From Pontibacter sp. G13 (GTDB taxonomy: Bacteria; Bacteroidota; Bacteroidia; J057), in contig NZ_CP134696.1 in assembly GCF_031851795.1 (NCBI RefSeq), positions 1,907,001-1,971,000 of the forward strand: a DNA stretch of 64,000 nucleotides. The letters run 5' to 3'. The first letter of the stretch is position 1. Each line of letters begins with the position of its first letter. Positions 56,747-64,000 of the stretch are shown here, piece after piece. A program made the position numbers and the translations under genes. Under the pieces are notes generated by a model. The model searched no databases and was not told where the DNA came from. It saw nothing but the letters and a program-made list of their open reading frames with translations.

Positions 56747-58000
56747 ATGACCCTGATCCTAAAGAATATCCACAAGCTCTACCGTGTCGCCCAACAAGGG
56801 GAGCGCTTCAAGACGGGAGCCGCCATGTCCGATGCCGTATGTCTCGAACAAGCATGGCTCGCTGTTGAAGCAGGGAGAATCACGGCTTTTGGCCAGATGG
56901 ATGCTTTTCCACACGAAGCTTATGCCGGAGCCGAGACCATCGATTGTACAGGCAAGCTCGTGATGCCCGGCTTTGTGGATAGCCATACACACCTCGTATT
57001 TCCCAAAACCCGCGAGCAGGAATTTGTCTATCGCCTACAAGGGATCAGCTATGAAGAAATCGCCAAGAGAGGCGGTGGAATCCTCAATAGCGCCAAGGCG
57101 ACCCAGCAGATTTCCGAAGAACAGTTGCTCGCGGAAACCCTCGAACGAGCGCGTGAAATCATCTCTTTGGGAACTACCACGGTCGAGATCAAGAGCGGAT
57201 ACGGTTTGACCTTGGACAGTGAATTAAAACTGCTCCGCGTCGCCAAAAAGGTGCAGCAGGAAATGCCGCTCCGCGTGAAAACAACTTTCCTCGGCGCGCA
57301 TGCGATCCCCGTGGAGTGGCAATCCAATCGACAAGGATATATTGATTTGGTCTGTGAGGAAATGCTCCCCCAAGTGATCGAGGAAGGCTTGGCGGACTAC
57401 ATCGATGTCTTCTGCGATACAGGATTCTTCACGGTCGAGGAAACCGAATATATCCTGCAAAAGGGCCTCGACGCTGGGCTTCCTGCCAAGATCCACGCCA
57501 ATGAGCTGGACTTCTCCGGCGGTGTACAAGTAGGGGTAAAAATGGGTGCCTATTCCGTAGACCACCTTGAGCGCTCAGGACCAGACGAAATCGAAGCACT
57601 AAAAGGCTCCGAAACAGTGCCGACATTGCTGCCAAGTGTGGCCTTCTTTTTGGGAATCGACTATGGGCCCGCTCGTGGTATGATCGAAGCGGAACTTCCA
57701 TTGGCACTGGCAACTGACTATAACCCGGGATCTTCTCCAGGAGGGAGCATGCCTTTCGTGATGTCTCTGGCATGTTTGGGAATGCGAATGTTGCCCGAAG
57801 AGGCATTGGTGGCTTCGACCTTGAATGCGGCATTCTCGATGCGCATGTCCGAGGAAATCGGCTCCATCGAAGTAGGTAAATACGCGGATTTGGTCATCAC
57901 CCGCCCCATGGATCAGTTGGCGAGAATCCCTTATTCCTATGCGCAGAATCCGGTGGAGACGACCATCATCAACGGAAAAGTCGTCCATACTACTCGCTAG
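56747..58000 (+). CDS. hutI: Imidazolonepropionase HutI
   Basis: The product is about 417 residues and belongs to the amidohydrolase superfamily. LVMPGFVDSHTHLVF has the HxH metal site, RLQGISYEEIAKRGGGILNSAKATQ is the HutI family signature, TTVEIKSGYGLTLDSELKLL follows, HANELDFSGG gives a metal His, and LATDYNPGSSPGGSMPFVMSLAC holds the catalytic Asp region. It hydrolyses imidazolone-5-propionate to N-formimidoyl-L-glutamate in histidine degradation. No other hut gene is within the window. The ATG at 56747 is chosen over an upstream frame that runs into the tandem repeat. Confidence 0.97.
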   Translation: MTLILKNIHKLYRVAQQGERFKTGAAMSDAVCLEQAWLAVEAGRITAFGQMDAFPHEAYAGAETIDCTGKLVMPGFVDSHTHLVFPKTREQEFVYRLQGISYEEIAKRGGGILNSAKATQQISEEQLLAETLERAREIISLGTTTVEIKSGYGLTLDSELKLLRVAKKVQQEMPLRVKTTFLGAHAIPVEWQSNRQGYIDLVCEEMLPQVIEEGLADYIDVFCDTGFFTVEETEYILQKGLDAGLPAKIHANELDFSGGVQVGVKMGAYSVDHLERSGPDEIEALKGSETVPTLLPSVAFFLGIDYGPARGMIEAELPLALATDYNPGSSPGGSMPFVMSLACLGMRMLPEEALVASTLNAAFSMRMSEEIGSIEVGKYADLVITRPMDQLARIPYSYAQNPVETTIINGKVVHTTR

Positions 58001-58126
58001 GCGCGGATTCTAATGGCGTTAAGTTAGGATTGCAGCTGAAATGTTGGACATTCAACGAAAGGCACAGGCAAGCCTCGGCGGTTTTTCCCTATATTCGGGA
58101 AGCCGGAAAACGAAAGGACTTCTTCC

Positions 58127-58160
58127 ACAAACAGGCTGTTTCCGGCAGCCTGTTTGTCTT
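58127..58160 (+). terminator. Intrinsic terminator after hutI
   Basis: ACAAACAGGCTG (58127-58138) pairs perfectly with CAGCCTGTTTGT (58146-58157), followed by CTTTG. It ends 23 bp before the next gene's ATG, so that gene needs its own promoter or reads through. Confidence 0.85.
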
Positions 58161-58182
58161 TGTACCCAAAAGCTGTTCTCAC

Positions 58183-58965
58183 ATGTCCCAGACTATGGAT
58201 CAATCCACCCTCAACGTGCTCAATTCATTTTACGATTACCTGCTCAAAGGAGAGGTTTCGCCGGTATTGCATGGATTTGCAAGCCAGCCTGAAATCAATA
58301 CGCCCTTGCAGGGGAGCATTTCCGGGAGGGAGGATTTTGGGCGCTATTTCCAGCAGACCAGCAATTGGCTACACGAGCATCAAGCACGTATCGGGCTATT
58401 GGCCACTTACCAATCAGCAGATCTGATGGTGGCTGAGTTTGTGCTTTATCTATACCTGAGAGGTGAGCATGCAGACCTTCCAGTGGCACTGTCGGCGGAT
58501 CTCAAATCAGGGAAAATGTCCCAACTACGGATGTACCATTCGAATTGGCCACTGACAGGTACGCATCTTCAGCGGGCCCTTTCCTTCACCTCAACGCCCA
58601 ACGAGGTTCCTCCAGCTGTTGCGGCATTTTTTGACTGCCTCAAGCAAGGAGATTCCACAGGTGCTAGCAATCTATTTTTGCCGGAAGGATATCTCAGAGA
58701 GCCATCTGGAGCAAAGTTCAAGCATACAGGAAACGATGCTGTGAAGCGCTACCTCGGAGCTGCTCTTGCCCAAGGCGGGGTTCAAACCCAAATCACAAGG
58801 GTGCTTCAGGATCAATCGCATATCTCGGTAGAATACGTGATTCAATCTCAAGGCGGAACTGCCATTAAGGATCAGAGCGCGCTCGCAGTTTTCGAATTGG
58901 GGCCCAATGGCGATGCGTTTGCTGCCGTCAGAATCTACGACGACTTTTCTACCCCGGCGATCTAG
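58183..58965 (+). CDS. Protein with two SnoaL/NTF2-like domains
   Basis: The product is about 260 residues in two similar halves. Residues of about 5-125 (LNVLNSFYDYLLKGEVSPVLHGFASQPEINTPLQGSISGREDFGRYFQQTSNWL) and 140-260 (PPAVAAFFDCLKQGDSTGASNLFLPEGYLREPSGAKFKHTGNDAVKRYL) both show the SnoaL-like cone fold pattern: a first helix, a D-like position and a strand-rich remainder. The function is unknown; the fold binds small hydrophobic ligands or acts as an isomerase. The frame extends to 58030 through the terminator, so the ATG at 58183 is preferred. Confidence 0.75.
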   Translation: MSQTMDQSTLNVLNSFYDYLLKGEVSPVLHGFASQPEINTPLQGSISGREDFGRYFQQTSNWLHEHQARIGLLATYQSADLMVAEFVLYLYLRGEHADLPVALSADLKSGKMSQLRMYHSNWPLTGTHLQRALSFTSTPNEVPPAVAAFFDCLKQGDSTGASNLFLPEGYLREPSGAKFKHTGNDAVKRYLGAALAQGGVQTQITRVLQDQSHISVEYVIQSQGGTAIKDQSALAVFELGPNGDAFAAVRIYDDFSTPAI

Positions 58966-58990
58966 CCTTCCCATATAAAAAGTTTTGAGG

Positions 58991-59022
58991 AGCGCCCTAT
59001 GAATGAGGGCGCTTTTCTTTTT
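58991..59022 (+). terminator. Intrinsic terminator after the SnoaL-like gene
   Basis: AGCGCCCT (58991-58998) pairs with AGGGCGCT (59006-59013), followed by a T-rich run. Confidence 0.9.
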
Positions 59023-59231
59023 TGGGGATATATCGACCCAATACTCAAGTCCATGCATGATCCTCGACTGGGGGTAGACCGACCTCAATCTTTGACCTTC
59101 CTTGAGCAGCAGGGACAATCGATGAATCAGCCCCGCAATTCCCCCAGATTCCCATCCAGCATATCCCAAAGATTATCCGAATAGCGGGGTCGCACATCCT
59201 CCTTATTCGAACATTTGAAGTATTCGGCCAA

Positions 59232-59254
59232 ATATGTTAACTTAGTTAACATAT
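59232..59254. promoter_or_regulatory. Perfect 11-bp palindromic operator ahead of the GH3 gene
   Basis: ATATGTTAACT and AGTTAACATAT are exact inverted copies around a single central T, ending 22 bp before the GH3 start codon. The spacing and symmetry fit a homodimeric TetR- or MarR-type repressor. No such regulator is encoded in the window. Confidence 0.75.
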
Positions 59255-59276
59255 CTAAAACTACTAATCTATTCGC

Positions 59277-61271
59277 ATGAATAAACTTCTCAAGATCCTC
59301 CTCTGGATCGTTGGAGGACTGGCGGGCTTGTGCCTGCTGGTTGTGATCGGTGGATATGCCTATTTCGCCACCCAATCCTCTCTCCATCACTCCAAGCTCG
59401 GAGACGCTGCCCCAACCTTGACCGATGCTGGACATTCCTACCGGGACCTCAACAAAAACGGCCAATTAGATCCCTACGAAGATCACCGTAATTCCATAGA
59501 CCAGCGAGTCGAGGATTTGCTTGGGCAAATGACCTTAGAAGAAAAGGCCGGGATGATGTTCATCAACATGATCCTGATGAATGAAACCGGAGAAGTGATG
59601 GATATTCCAGATCCTTCCAATCCGTTTTCATTTTTTCTGGAGGCCAACTCCTCTATGATCGCCGGCAAGCAGATGAATCACTTCAATGTATTGTTTGCCA
59701 AAAACGGTCCCGGCCTGGCCAAGTGGGGAAATACCATCCAAGGGCTTGCCGAACGTACACGGCTGGGAATTCCTATCACCATAGCTTCCGATCCACGCCA
59801 TTCCTACTCAGACAACATCGGGGCTGCACTGATGACACCATTTTTTTCGCAGTGGCCCGAACCCATCGGACTGGCGGCAACCCGCGACACGAATCTTGTC
59901 CGCGAATTTGGGGATATCGCCAGACGAGAATACCGGGCGGTAGGGATTCATCTCGCCCTTCACCCGATGGCTGATCTTGCAACAGAACCACGCTGGGCTC
60001 GCATCAATGGCACTTTCGGTGAGGATGCACACCTTTCCGCGGAGATGACCAAGGCGTATGTATTGGGCATGCAGGGAGATTCCCTGACCGAAACGAGCGT
60101 GGCTTGCATGACGAAGCACTTCTCTGGCGGGGGACCGCAAATGGATGGAGAGGATGCTCATTTTCCCTACGGCCGCGAGCAGGTATATCCGGGTGACCAA
60201 TTCGACTATCACCTGATTCCCTTTGAGGAGGGTGCCTTTCCAGCTAAGACTGCCCAGATTATGCCCTATTACGGCATTCCTATGGGCCAGACCTCCGAAG
60301 ATGTGGCCTTTGCATTCAACAAGGAAATCATCACCCGTCTGCTCCGCGAAGCCTATCAATTCGATGGCGTGATCTGTACAGATTGGGGATTGGTGACCAA
60401 TAGCTTTGCAGGAGAAGCAAGAGCTTGGGGCGTTGAGCATTTATCAGAAATCGAGCGTGTCGAGAAGATCATTCAAGCGGGCTGCGATCAATTCGGAGGA
60501 GAGTCCCGTCCTGAGCTCATCATCGAGCTAGTCGAATCGGGCCGAATTTCCGAAGCGCGAATCGATCAGTCCATTCGCAGATTGCTCAGAGATAAATTCC
60601 GACTGGGCCTATTTGACCAACCCTATGTGGATGTCGATCAGGTAGAGCAACTCACCGGAACCCATGATTACCGAGCTGCAGGAGCCTTGGCTCAACGCAA
60701 ATCATTGGTCCTATTGAAAAATGACACCCTCACAGAAACCCCCGTTTTGCCACTGGAATCATCGGCAAAGGTTTATCTCGATGGTTTCAAGTCAGAAGTA
60801 GCGTCCAAGTTTGCCACAGTTGTCTCGACTATAGAGGAAGCAGATTACGTACTCATGCGTCTGAATGCTCCATTTCAGCCTAGGAATGGAAGTTTATTGG
60901 AGTCCTTCTTTCATCAAGGAGATCTCGACTTCAAATCTCCAGAGAAGGAGCGGATTCTTTCTATTGTGGAGCAGAAACCCACCATCATTTCGCTTTACAT
61001 GGATCGTCCGGCGGTGATGCCAGAGATTGCAGCGGCATCTGCAGGACTTATCGTGAACTTCGGTGCCGATGATGAAGCGATTTTGGATGTGGTTTTTGGG
61101 GCATTTAACCCAACCGGAAAGTTGCCAATCGAAATCCCTTCCAGTTTGCAGGCAGTCGAGCTTCAAAAAGAAGATGTGCCATACGATTCCGAGAACCCCC
61201 TTTTCAAATTTGGGCATGGGCTTTCCTACGGTGGCGAACCTGATACAGCGATGCTAGCGACGGACGAATAA
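59277..61271 (+). CDS. Glycoside hydrolase family 3 enzyme with N-terminal membrane anchor
   Basis: The 664-residue product begins with one membrane helix (LLKILLWIVGGLAGLCLLVVIGGYAYF). A calcium-loop-like stretch (RDLNKNGQLDPYEDH) leads into the GH3 barrel starting QRVEDLLGQMTLEEKAGMMF. GIPITIASDPRHS, CMTKHFSGGGPQMDGEDAHFPYGRE and FDGVICTDWGL are the GH3 landmarks; the last contains the nucleophile Asp at about 368. The C-terminal (alpha/beta) domain follows (KSLVLLKND, FGHGLSYG). A beta-glucosidase or related exo-activity is expected at the outer face of the inner membrane or in the periplasm. The gene sits behind a palindromic operator. Confidence 0.92.
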   Translation: MNKLLKILLWIVGGLAGLCLLVVIGGYAYFATQSSLHHSKLGDAAPTLTDAGHSYRDLNKNGQLDPYEDHRNSIDQRVEDLLGQMTLEEKAGMMFINMILMNETGEVMDIPDPSNPFSFFLEANSSMIAGKQMNHFNVLFAKNGPGLAKWGNTIQGLAERTRLGIPITIASDPRHSYSDNIGAALMTPFFSQWPEPIGLAATRDTNLVREFGDIARREYRAVGIHLALHPMADLATEPRWARINGTFGEDAHLSAEMTKAYVLGMQGDSLTETSVACMTKHFSGGGPQMDGEDAHFPYGREQVYPGDQFDYHLIPFEEGAFPAKTAQIMPYYGIPMGQTSEDVAFAFNKEIITRLLREAYQFDGVICTDWGLVTNSFAGEARAWGVEHLSEIERVEKIIQAGCDQFGGESRPELIIELVESGRISEARIDQSIRRLLRDKFRLGLFDQPYVDVDQVEQLTGTHDYRAAGALAQRKSLVLLKNDTLTETPVLPLESSAKVYLDGFKSEVASKFATVVSTIEEADYVLMRLNAPFQPRNGSLLESFFHQGDLDFKSPEKERILSIVEQKPTIISLYMDRPAVMPEIAAASAGLIVNFGADDEAILDVVFGAFNPTGKLPIEIPSSLQAVELQKEDVPYDSENPLFKFGHGLSYGGEPDTAMLATDE

Positions 61272-61440
61272 GTATATCATTGAAACAGATTCAGACAGGC
61301 TGCCCAATGGGTGGCCTTTTGGGTTTTGAGTATTCTCACATGCCATCATTCTGCCAGACTGAGCTTCAAAGAAGGACAAAGCAGAAGGAGGATTTTGACA
61401 GAAATCATAGGCTGAGCCAACGAAGAATCCCCCACCCAAA

Positions 61441-62290
61441 AAAGCGAAGCTTTGATCCCCTAGAGCATCCATCCATAGCATAAAAGCGAAGCTTTGGTCC
61501 CCTCCCAAGCACCCAACACAGAGCAAAAAAGCGAAGCTTTGATTCTCTCCAGAACTACCAACACATAGCGAAAAGCGAAGCTTTGATCTCCTAGAGCATC
61601 CATCCATAGCATAAAAGCGAAGCTTTGGTCCCCTCCCAAGCACCCAACACAGAGCAAAAAAGCGAAGCTTTGATCTCCTAGAGCATCCATCCATAGCATA
61701 AAAGCGAAGCTTTGGTCTCCTAGAACACCCATCCATAGCATAAAAGCGAAGCTTTGGTCTCCTAGAACACCCATCCATAGCATAAAAGCGAAGCTTTGAT
61801 CCCCTCCCAAGATCTAGAGAAACCTCATTTTTTGGCCCATAAATCCCAAGAGAACAAATTCATCAAATCACAGCCCTAGTATAAAAGCGAAGCTTTGATC
61901 CCCTCCCAAGAGCTAGAGAAACCTCATTTTTTGGCCCATAAATCCCAAGAGAACATATCCATCAAATCACAGCCTTAGAATAAAAGCGAAGCTTTGGTCC
62001 CTCCCAAGAGCTAGAGAAACCTCATTTTTTGGCCCATAAATCCCAAGAGAACATATCCATCAAATCACAGCCTTAGAATAAAAGCGAAGCTTTGGTCCCT
62101 CCCAAGATCTAGAGAAACCTCATTTTTTGGCCCATAAATCCCAAGAGAACAAATCCATCAAATCACAGCCCTAGTATAAAAGCGAAGCTTTGATCCCCTC
62201 CCTAGATCTAGAGAAACCTCATTTTTTGGCCCATAAATCCCAAGAGAACAAATCCATCAAATCACAGCCCTAGTATAAAAGCGAAGCTTT
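61441..62290. repeat. Array of 14 GCGAAGC mini-hairpin repeats
   Basis: The 13-bp core AAAGCGAAGCTTT occurs 14 times, at about 61441, 61482, 61528, 61572, 61613, 61659, 61700, 61743, 61784, 61883, 61982, 62080, 62178 and 62278. The first nine are 41-46 bp apart and the last six about 98-100 bp apart, in two different higher-order units. AAAGC and GCTTT pair around GAA. The heptamer GCGAAGC is known from biophysics as an unusually stable DNA mini-hairpin. Two repeat frames give proteins with QSFAF or KLRF periodicity; these are by-products. No gene lies in 61272-62661. Confidence 0.9.
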
Positions 62291-62434
62291 GGTCCCCCCA
62301 GAGCAACAACCCCCGAGAGGAACCCCCTTTTTTGCGCAGAGATCGTGGGTGGAGACAAGGAAGAAAAATCGAGCTTGGTGGGGCCAAGTGAGACTTTTTC
62401 AGACGCAGTATCCGCCCACGAGATCAAGCAAAAA

Positions 62435-62461
62435 AAACTCCAAAGCAACGCTTTGGAGTTT
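62435..62461 (-). terminator. Perfect 12-bp hairpin with A/T tracts
   Basis: AAACTCCAAAGC (62435-62446) pairs with GCTTTGGAGTTT (62450-62461) around AAC. On the minus strand it is followed by a run of T, making an intrinsic terminator about 200 bp downstream of the small gene at 62662. Confidence 0.75.
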
Positions 62462-62661
62462 ATCGAACCTAGCACTATGGACTACTTTACACGCTTTCTA
62501 CTGTGTTGTTTTCGGCTGGAACCGAAACGAAGGTTTGGTCTTCCTTCGCTGTTGAATCACTATACGGAGAGGATGGGTGGCAGTTACCCAGATAATGTGG
62601 ATTCTTTCCGAGCGGATCGTTAAACAGAATCAAATTCACTGAATTCCAGCAAATTAAATAC

Positions 62662-62853
62662 CTACTCCATCATCGCGATTTCAACGGAGCGCGTTTCATC
62701 CGATTGACGATCGGCGCAGAATTCCTCAGAGGACTCTACCACGGCAACCTGTGGAGATTGAAGCGAAGGGGAAGCAGAGCGAAAGCTACCTGCGAGACAG
62801 GAGATGCTCATGACCAAAGCAGCGTAAAGCCACCATTTAGGCGTATGTTTCAT
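62662..62853 (-). CDS. Small secreted or lipoprotein-like protein
   Basis: The 63-residue product begins MKHTPKWWLYAALVMSISCLAG, a signal peptide with a possible lipobox around the Cys. A mature part of about 43 residues follows, rich in Ser and Glu (SPSLQSPQVAVVESSEEFCADRQSDETRSVEIAMME). It has no known motif. The frame is open to 62892, but the ATG at 62853 starts the signal. It lies between dnaE and a strong terminator on the same strand, so it could be the last gene of that transcript. Confidence 0.5.
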   Translation of the reverse strand: MKHTPKWWLYAALVMSISCLAGSFRSASPSLQSPQVAVVESSEEFCADRQSDETRSVEIAMME

Positions 62854-62998
62854 TGTATGAGATAGGCAGTGGTAATCGGGAAAGGCAATCATTGATGGGA
62901 AGCCTAGACTTTCTCAGTCAGTGATTTACCCAAACATACGATCCCTTTCTCCAAACTTTATTCCACTTTGTATCAATTGACCAGATTTCTGTTCAAAC

Positions 62999-63035
62999 GA
63001 AACGCCTGCCTTCGTGAGTCGAAAGCAGGCGTTTG
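62999..63035 (-). terminator. Intrinsic terminator of dnaE
   Basis: AAACGCCTGC (63001-63010) pairs with GCAGGCGTTT (63026-63035). On the minus strand the stem is followed by CGTTTG, about 31 bp past the dnaE stop. Confidence 0.8.
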
Positions 63036-63066
63036 CAAGGCGGGAAGAGGTTCCTACAGGAAATTC

Positions 63067-64000
63067 CTAGTGGAATCGCCATTTGATGTCCATTTCTCCA
63101 AGTGCATCGATCAACCCTTGTGCAGGAGCAATCTGGAACTCGGAGCTCAGGAGTTTGATATCCGCATGCAGTTTGGGGTCTTTGATACGGAAAATGAGCG
63201 ATTTGTCTCCGGCATATTCTGCAAAGAGCGTTTCCAGCTTTTCCACCTTTTCAGGGGTAAGTTCTGAATTGTAAAATTCCAAGGTCAGATTTTTGATCAT
63301 CCCTTCGAATAGCTCTTCGGACATGATACGCATCTCGTGAATTCGAAATTCAAATTCATTCGGGTCAAATCTTCTCGGCTGATACGCCCCGGTCACATAC
63401 AGCATTTCATCTGCGCGGACGACACTCCGCAGCCTTTCGTATTGCTCCCCGAACAAGGACAACTCCAATGAACCAGAGAAATCTTCCAATGTGAACGTCA
63501 TGAAGTGCGTCCCCCGTCGTGAAATCCGCTCTCGGGCATTGGTGACGATTCCCGCAACACGTACATCCCTGTTCTTCTGATTTTCGAGATCACTCAAGCT
63601 ACAGGTGGTAAAAGAGCCCATCTGCCATTTGTACTTGTCGAGCGGGTGTCCGGAGAGGAAGAATCCGATCATTTCCTTCTCGTAGTTCAGCTTTTCCAAT
63701 TCGGTCCAGGCCTCCAGAATCAGTCCATCATTCATGGTACCGGCCGGAATCTTGGGTTCTTGCAGACCAGCGCCCATACCATCACCTCCACCAAACAAGC
63801 TGACCTGTGCAGATGCTTTTTCCTCCTGCACCTTGGCACCGTACTGGATCGCCTTGTCGAGGATGGTTGCGGAATCCTTGTTGGATACCGGCAGGAAATA
63901 CCGGAATCGATCCACATTGAAGCAGTCCAAAGCTCCGGCATAAACCAGCGATTCCATCGTCTTCCGGTTCAGGGTCCGCTTTGGAATCCGCGTGGTCAGG
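63067..64000 (-). CDS. dnaE: DNA polymerase III alpha subunit DnaE, C-terminal part (5' end cut by window edge)
   Basis: The frame is open from base 64000 to the stop at 63067 and encodes the last 310 or so residues of the replicative polymerase. It begins LTTRIPKRTLNRKTMESLVYAGALDCF, the helix-hairpin-helix region, then SGHPLDKYKWQ. The OB-fold domain follows (VRVAGIVTNARERISRRGTHFMTFTLEDFSGSLELSLFGEQYERL), and a C-terminal domain binds other subunits. The ATG at 63957 is internal and not the start. Catalytic PHP and palm residues lie outside the window. Confidence 0.95.
   Translation of the reverse strand, partial: LTTRIPKRTLNRKTMESLVYAGALDCFNVDRFRYFLPVSNKDSATILDKAIQYGAKVQEEKASAQVSLFGGGDGMGAGLQEPKIPAGTMNDGLILEAWTELEKLNYEKEMIGFFLSGHPLDKYKWQMGSFTTCSLSDLENQKNRDVRVAGIVTNARERISRRGTHFMTFTLEDFSGSLELSLFGEQYERLRSVVRADEMLYVTGAYQPRRFDPNEFEFRIHEMRIMSEELFEGMIKNLTLEFYNSELTPEKVEKLETLFAEYAGDKSLIFRIKDPKLHADIKLLSSEFQIAPAQGLIDALGEMDIKWRFH

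Noticed and set aside
61254-61810. Minus-strand ORFs with repeated QSFAF or KLRF units
   Set aside because: They are translations of the hairpin repeat array in two frames. Both frames are open only because the repeat unit lacks stops.
61441-62290. CRISPR-like array
   Set aside because: The 13-bp core is too short and palindromic, the spacers are themselves repeated, and spacing falls into two classes. No cas gene is present.

Overview
The window looks like chromosome from a member of the Bacteroidota, at moderate GC. The evidence is a type IX secretion C-terminal sorting domain on a 1231-residue exoenzyme, an MnmD tRNA methyltransferase with the DnaE, MCE and outer-membrane-barrel families usual in this phylum, signal peptides ending in AQ, and weak Shine-Dalgarno sequences. 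A finer placement (Saprospiria or Cytophagia) cannot be settled by eye. No rRNA, tRNA, CRISPR array, prophage or intact insertion sequence was seen. || Layout. 1-12 kb: a cut-off Thr/Ser dehydratase, a truncated GH127-type lipoprotein, PrsW-like protease, MnmD and MscS genes, a run of plus-strand housekeeping genes (DUF2459, DUF6843-like, proline dehydrogenase, outer-membrane protein, SRPBCC, YwbE, thioredoxin-like) and a HigBA-like toxin-antitoxin pair. 12-24 kb: the secreted metallophosphatase, membrane and barrel proteins, a cupin protein, an S37-type peptidase, an alpha/beta hydrolase, a DEDDh exonuclease and an MFS transporter. 24-35 kb: a 3' gene relic, a GH5 lipoprotein, a thioredoxin-TPR protein, a methyltransferase, a large zinc metalloprotease, and a PI-PLC-like protein near a second protein made only of its N-terminal domain. 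35-47 kb: katG and a divergent ankyrin gene, an MFS transporter, a PagL-like lipid A deacylase, and a three-gene operon of secreted proteins headed by an FG-GAP/VCBS-repeat protein. 47-64 kb: an AraC regulator divergent from an acyl-CoA ligase/aldehyde dehydrogenase pair, a large tandem repeat, a fused 2-oxoacid dehydrogenase E1, an MCE protein, hutI, a SnoaL-like protein, a GH3 enzyme behind a palindromic operator, a hairpin-repeat array, and the 3' end of dnaE. || The gene content suits a heterotroph that degrades polysaccharide, peptide and lipid. GH3, GH5, the peptidases, the phosphatase and PI-PLC would release substrates. Proline dehydrogenase, HutI and the aldehyde-to-acyl-CoA pair would feed them into central metabolism. 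|| The most notable non-coding content is a dispersed element of about 160-230 bp, seen seven times plus one fragment between genes. All seven copies keep two short helices at nearly fixed spacing, and the helices change by compensatory substitution, so the element probably acts as folded RNA or folded single-stranded DNA. Other repeats are a 428-bp tandem satellite, a 161-bp tandem hairpin repeat ahead of hutI, and 14 copies of a GCGAAGC-centred mini-hairpin.
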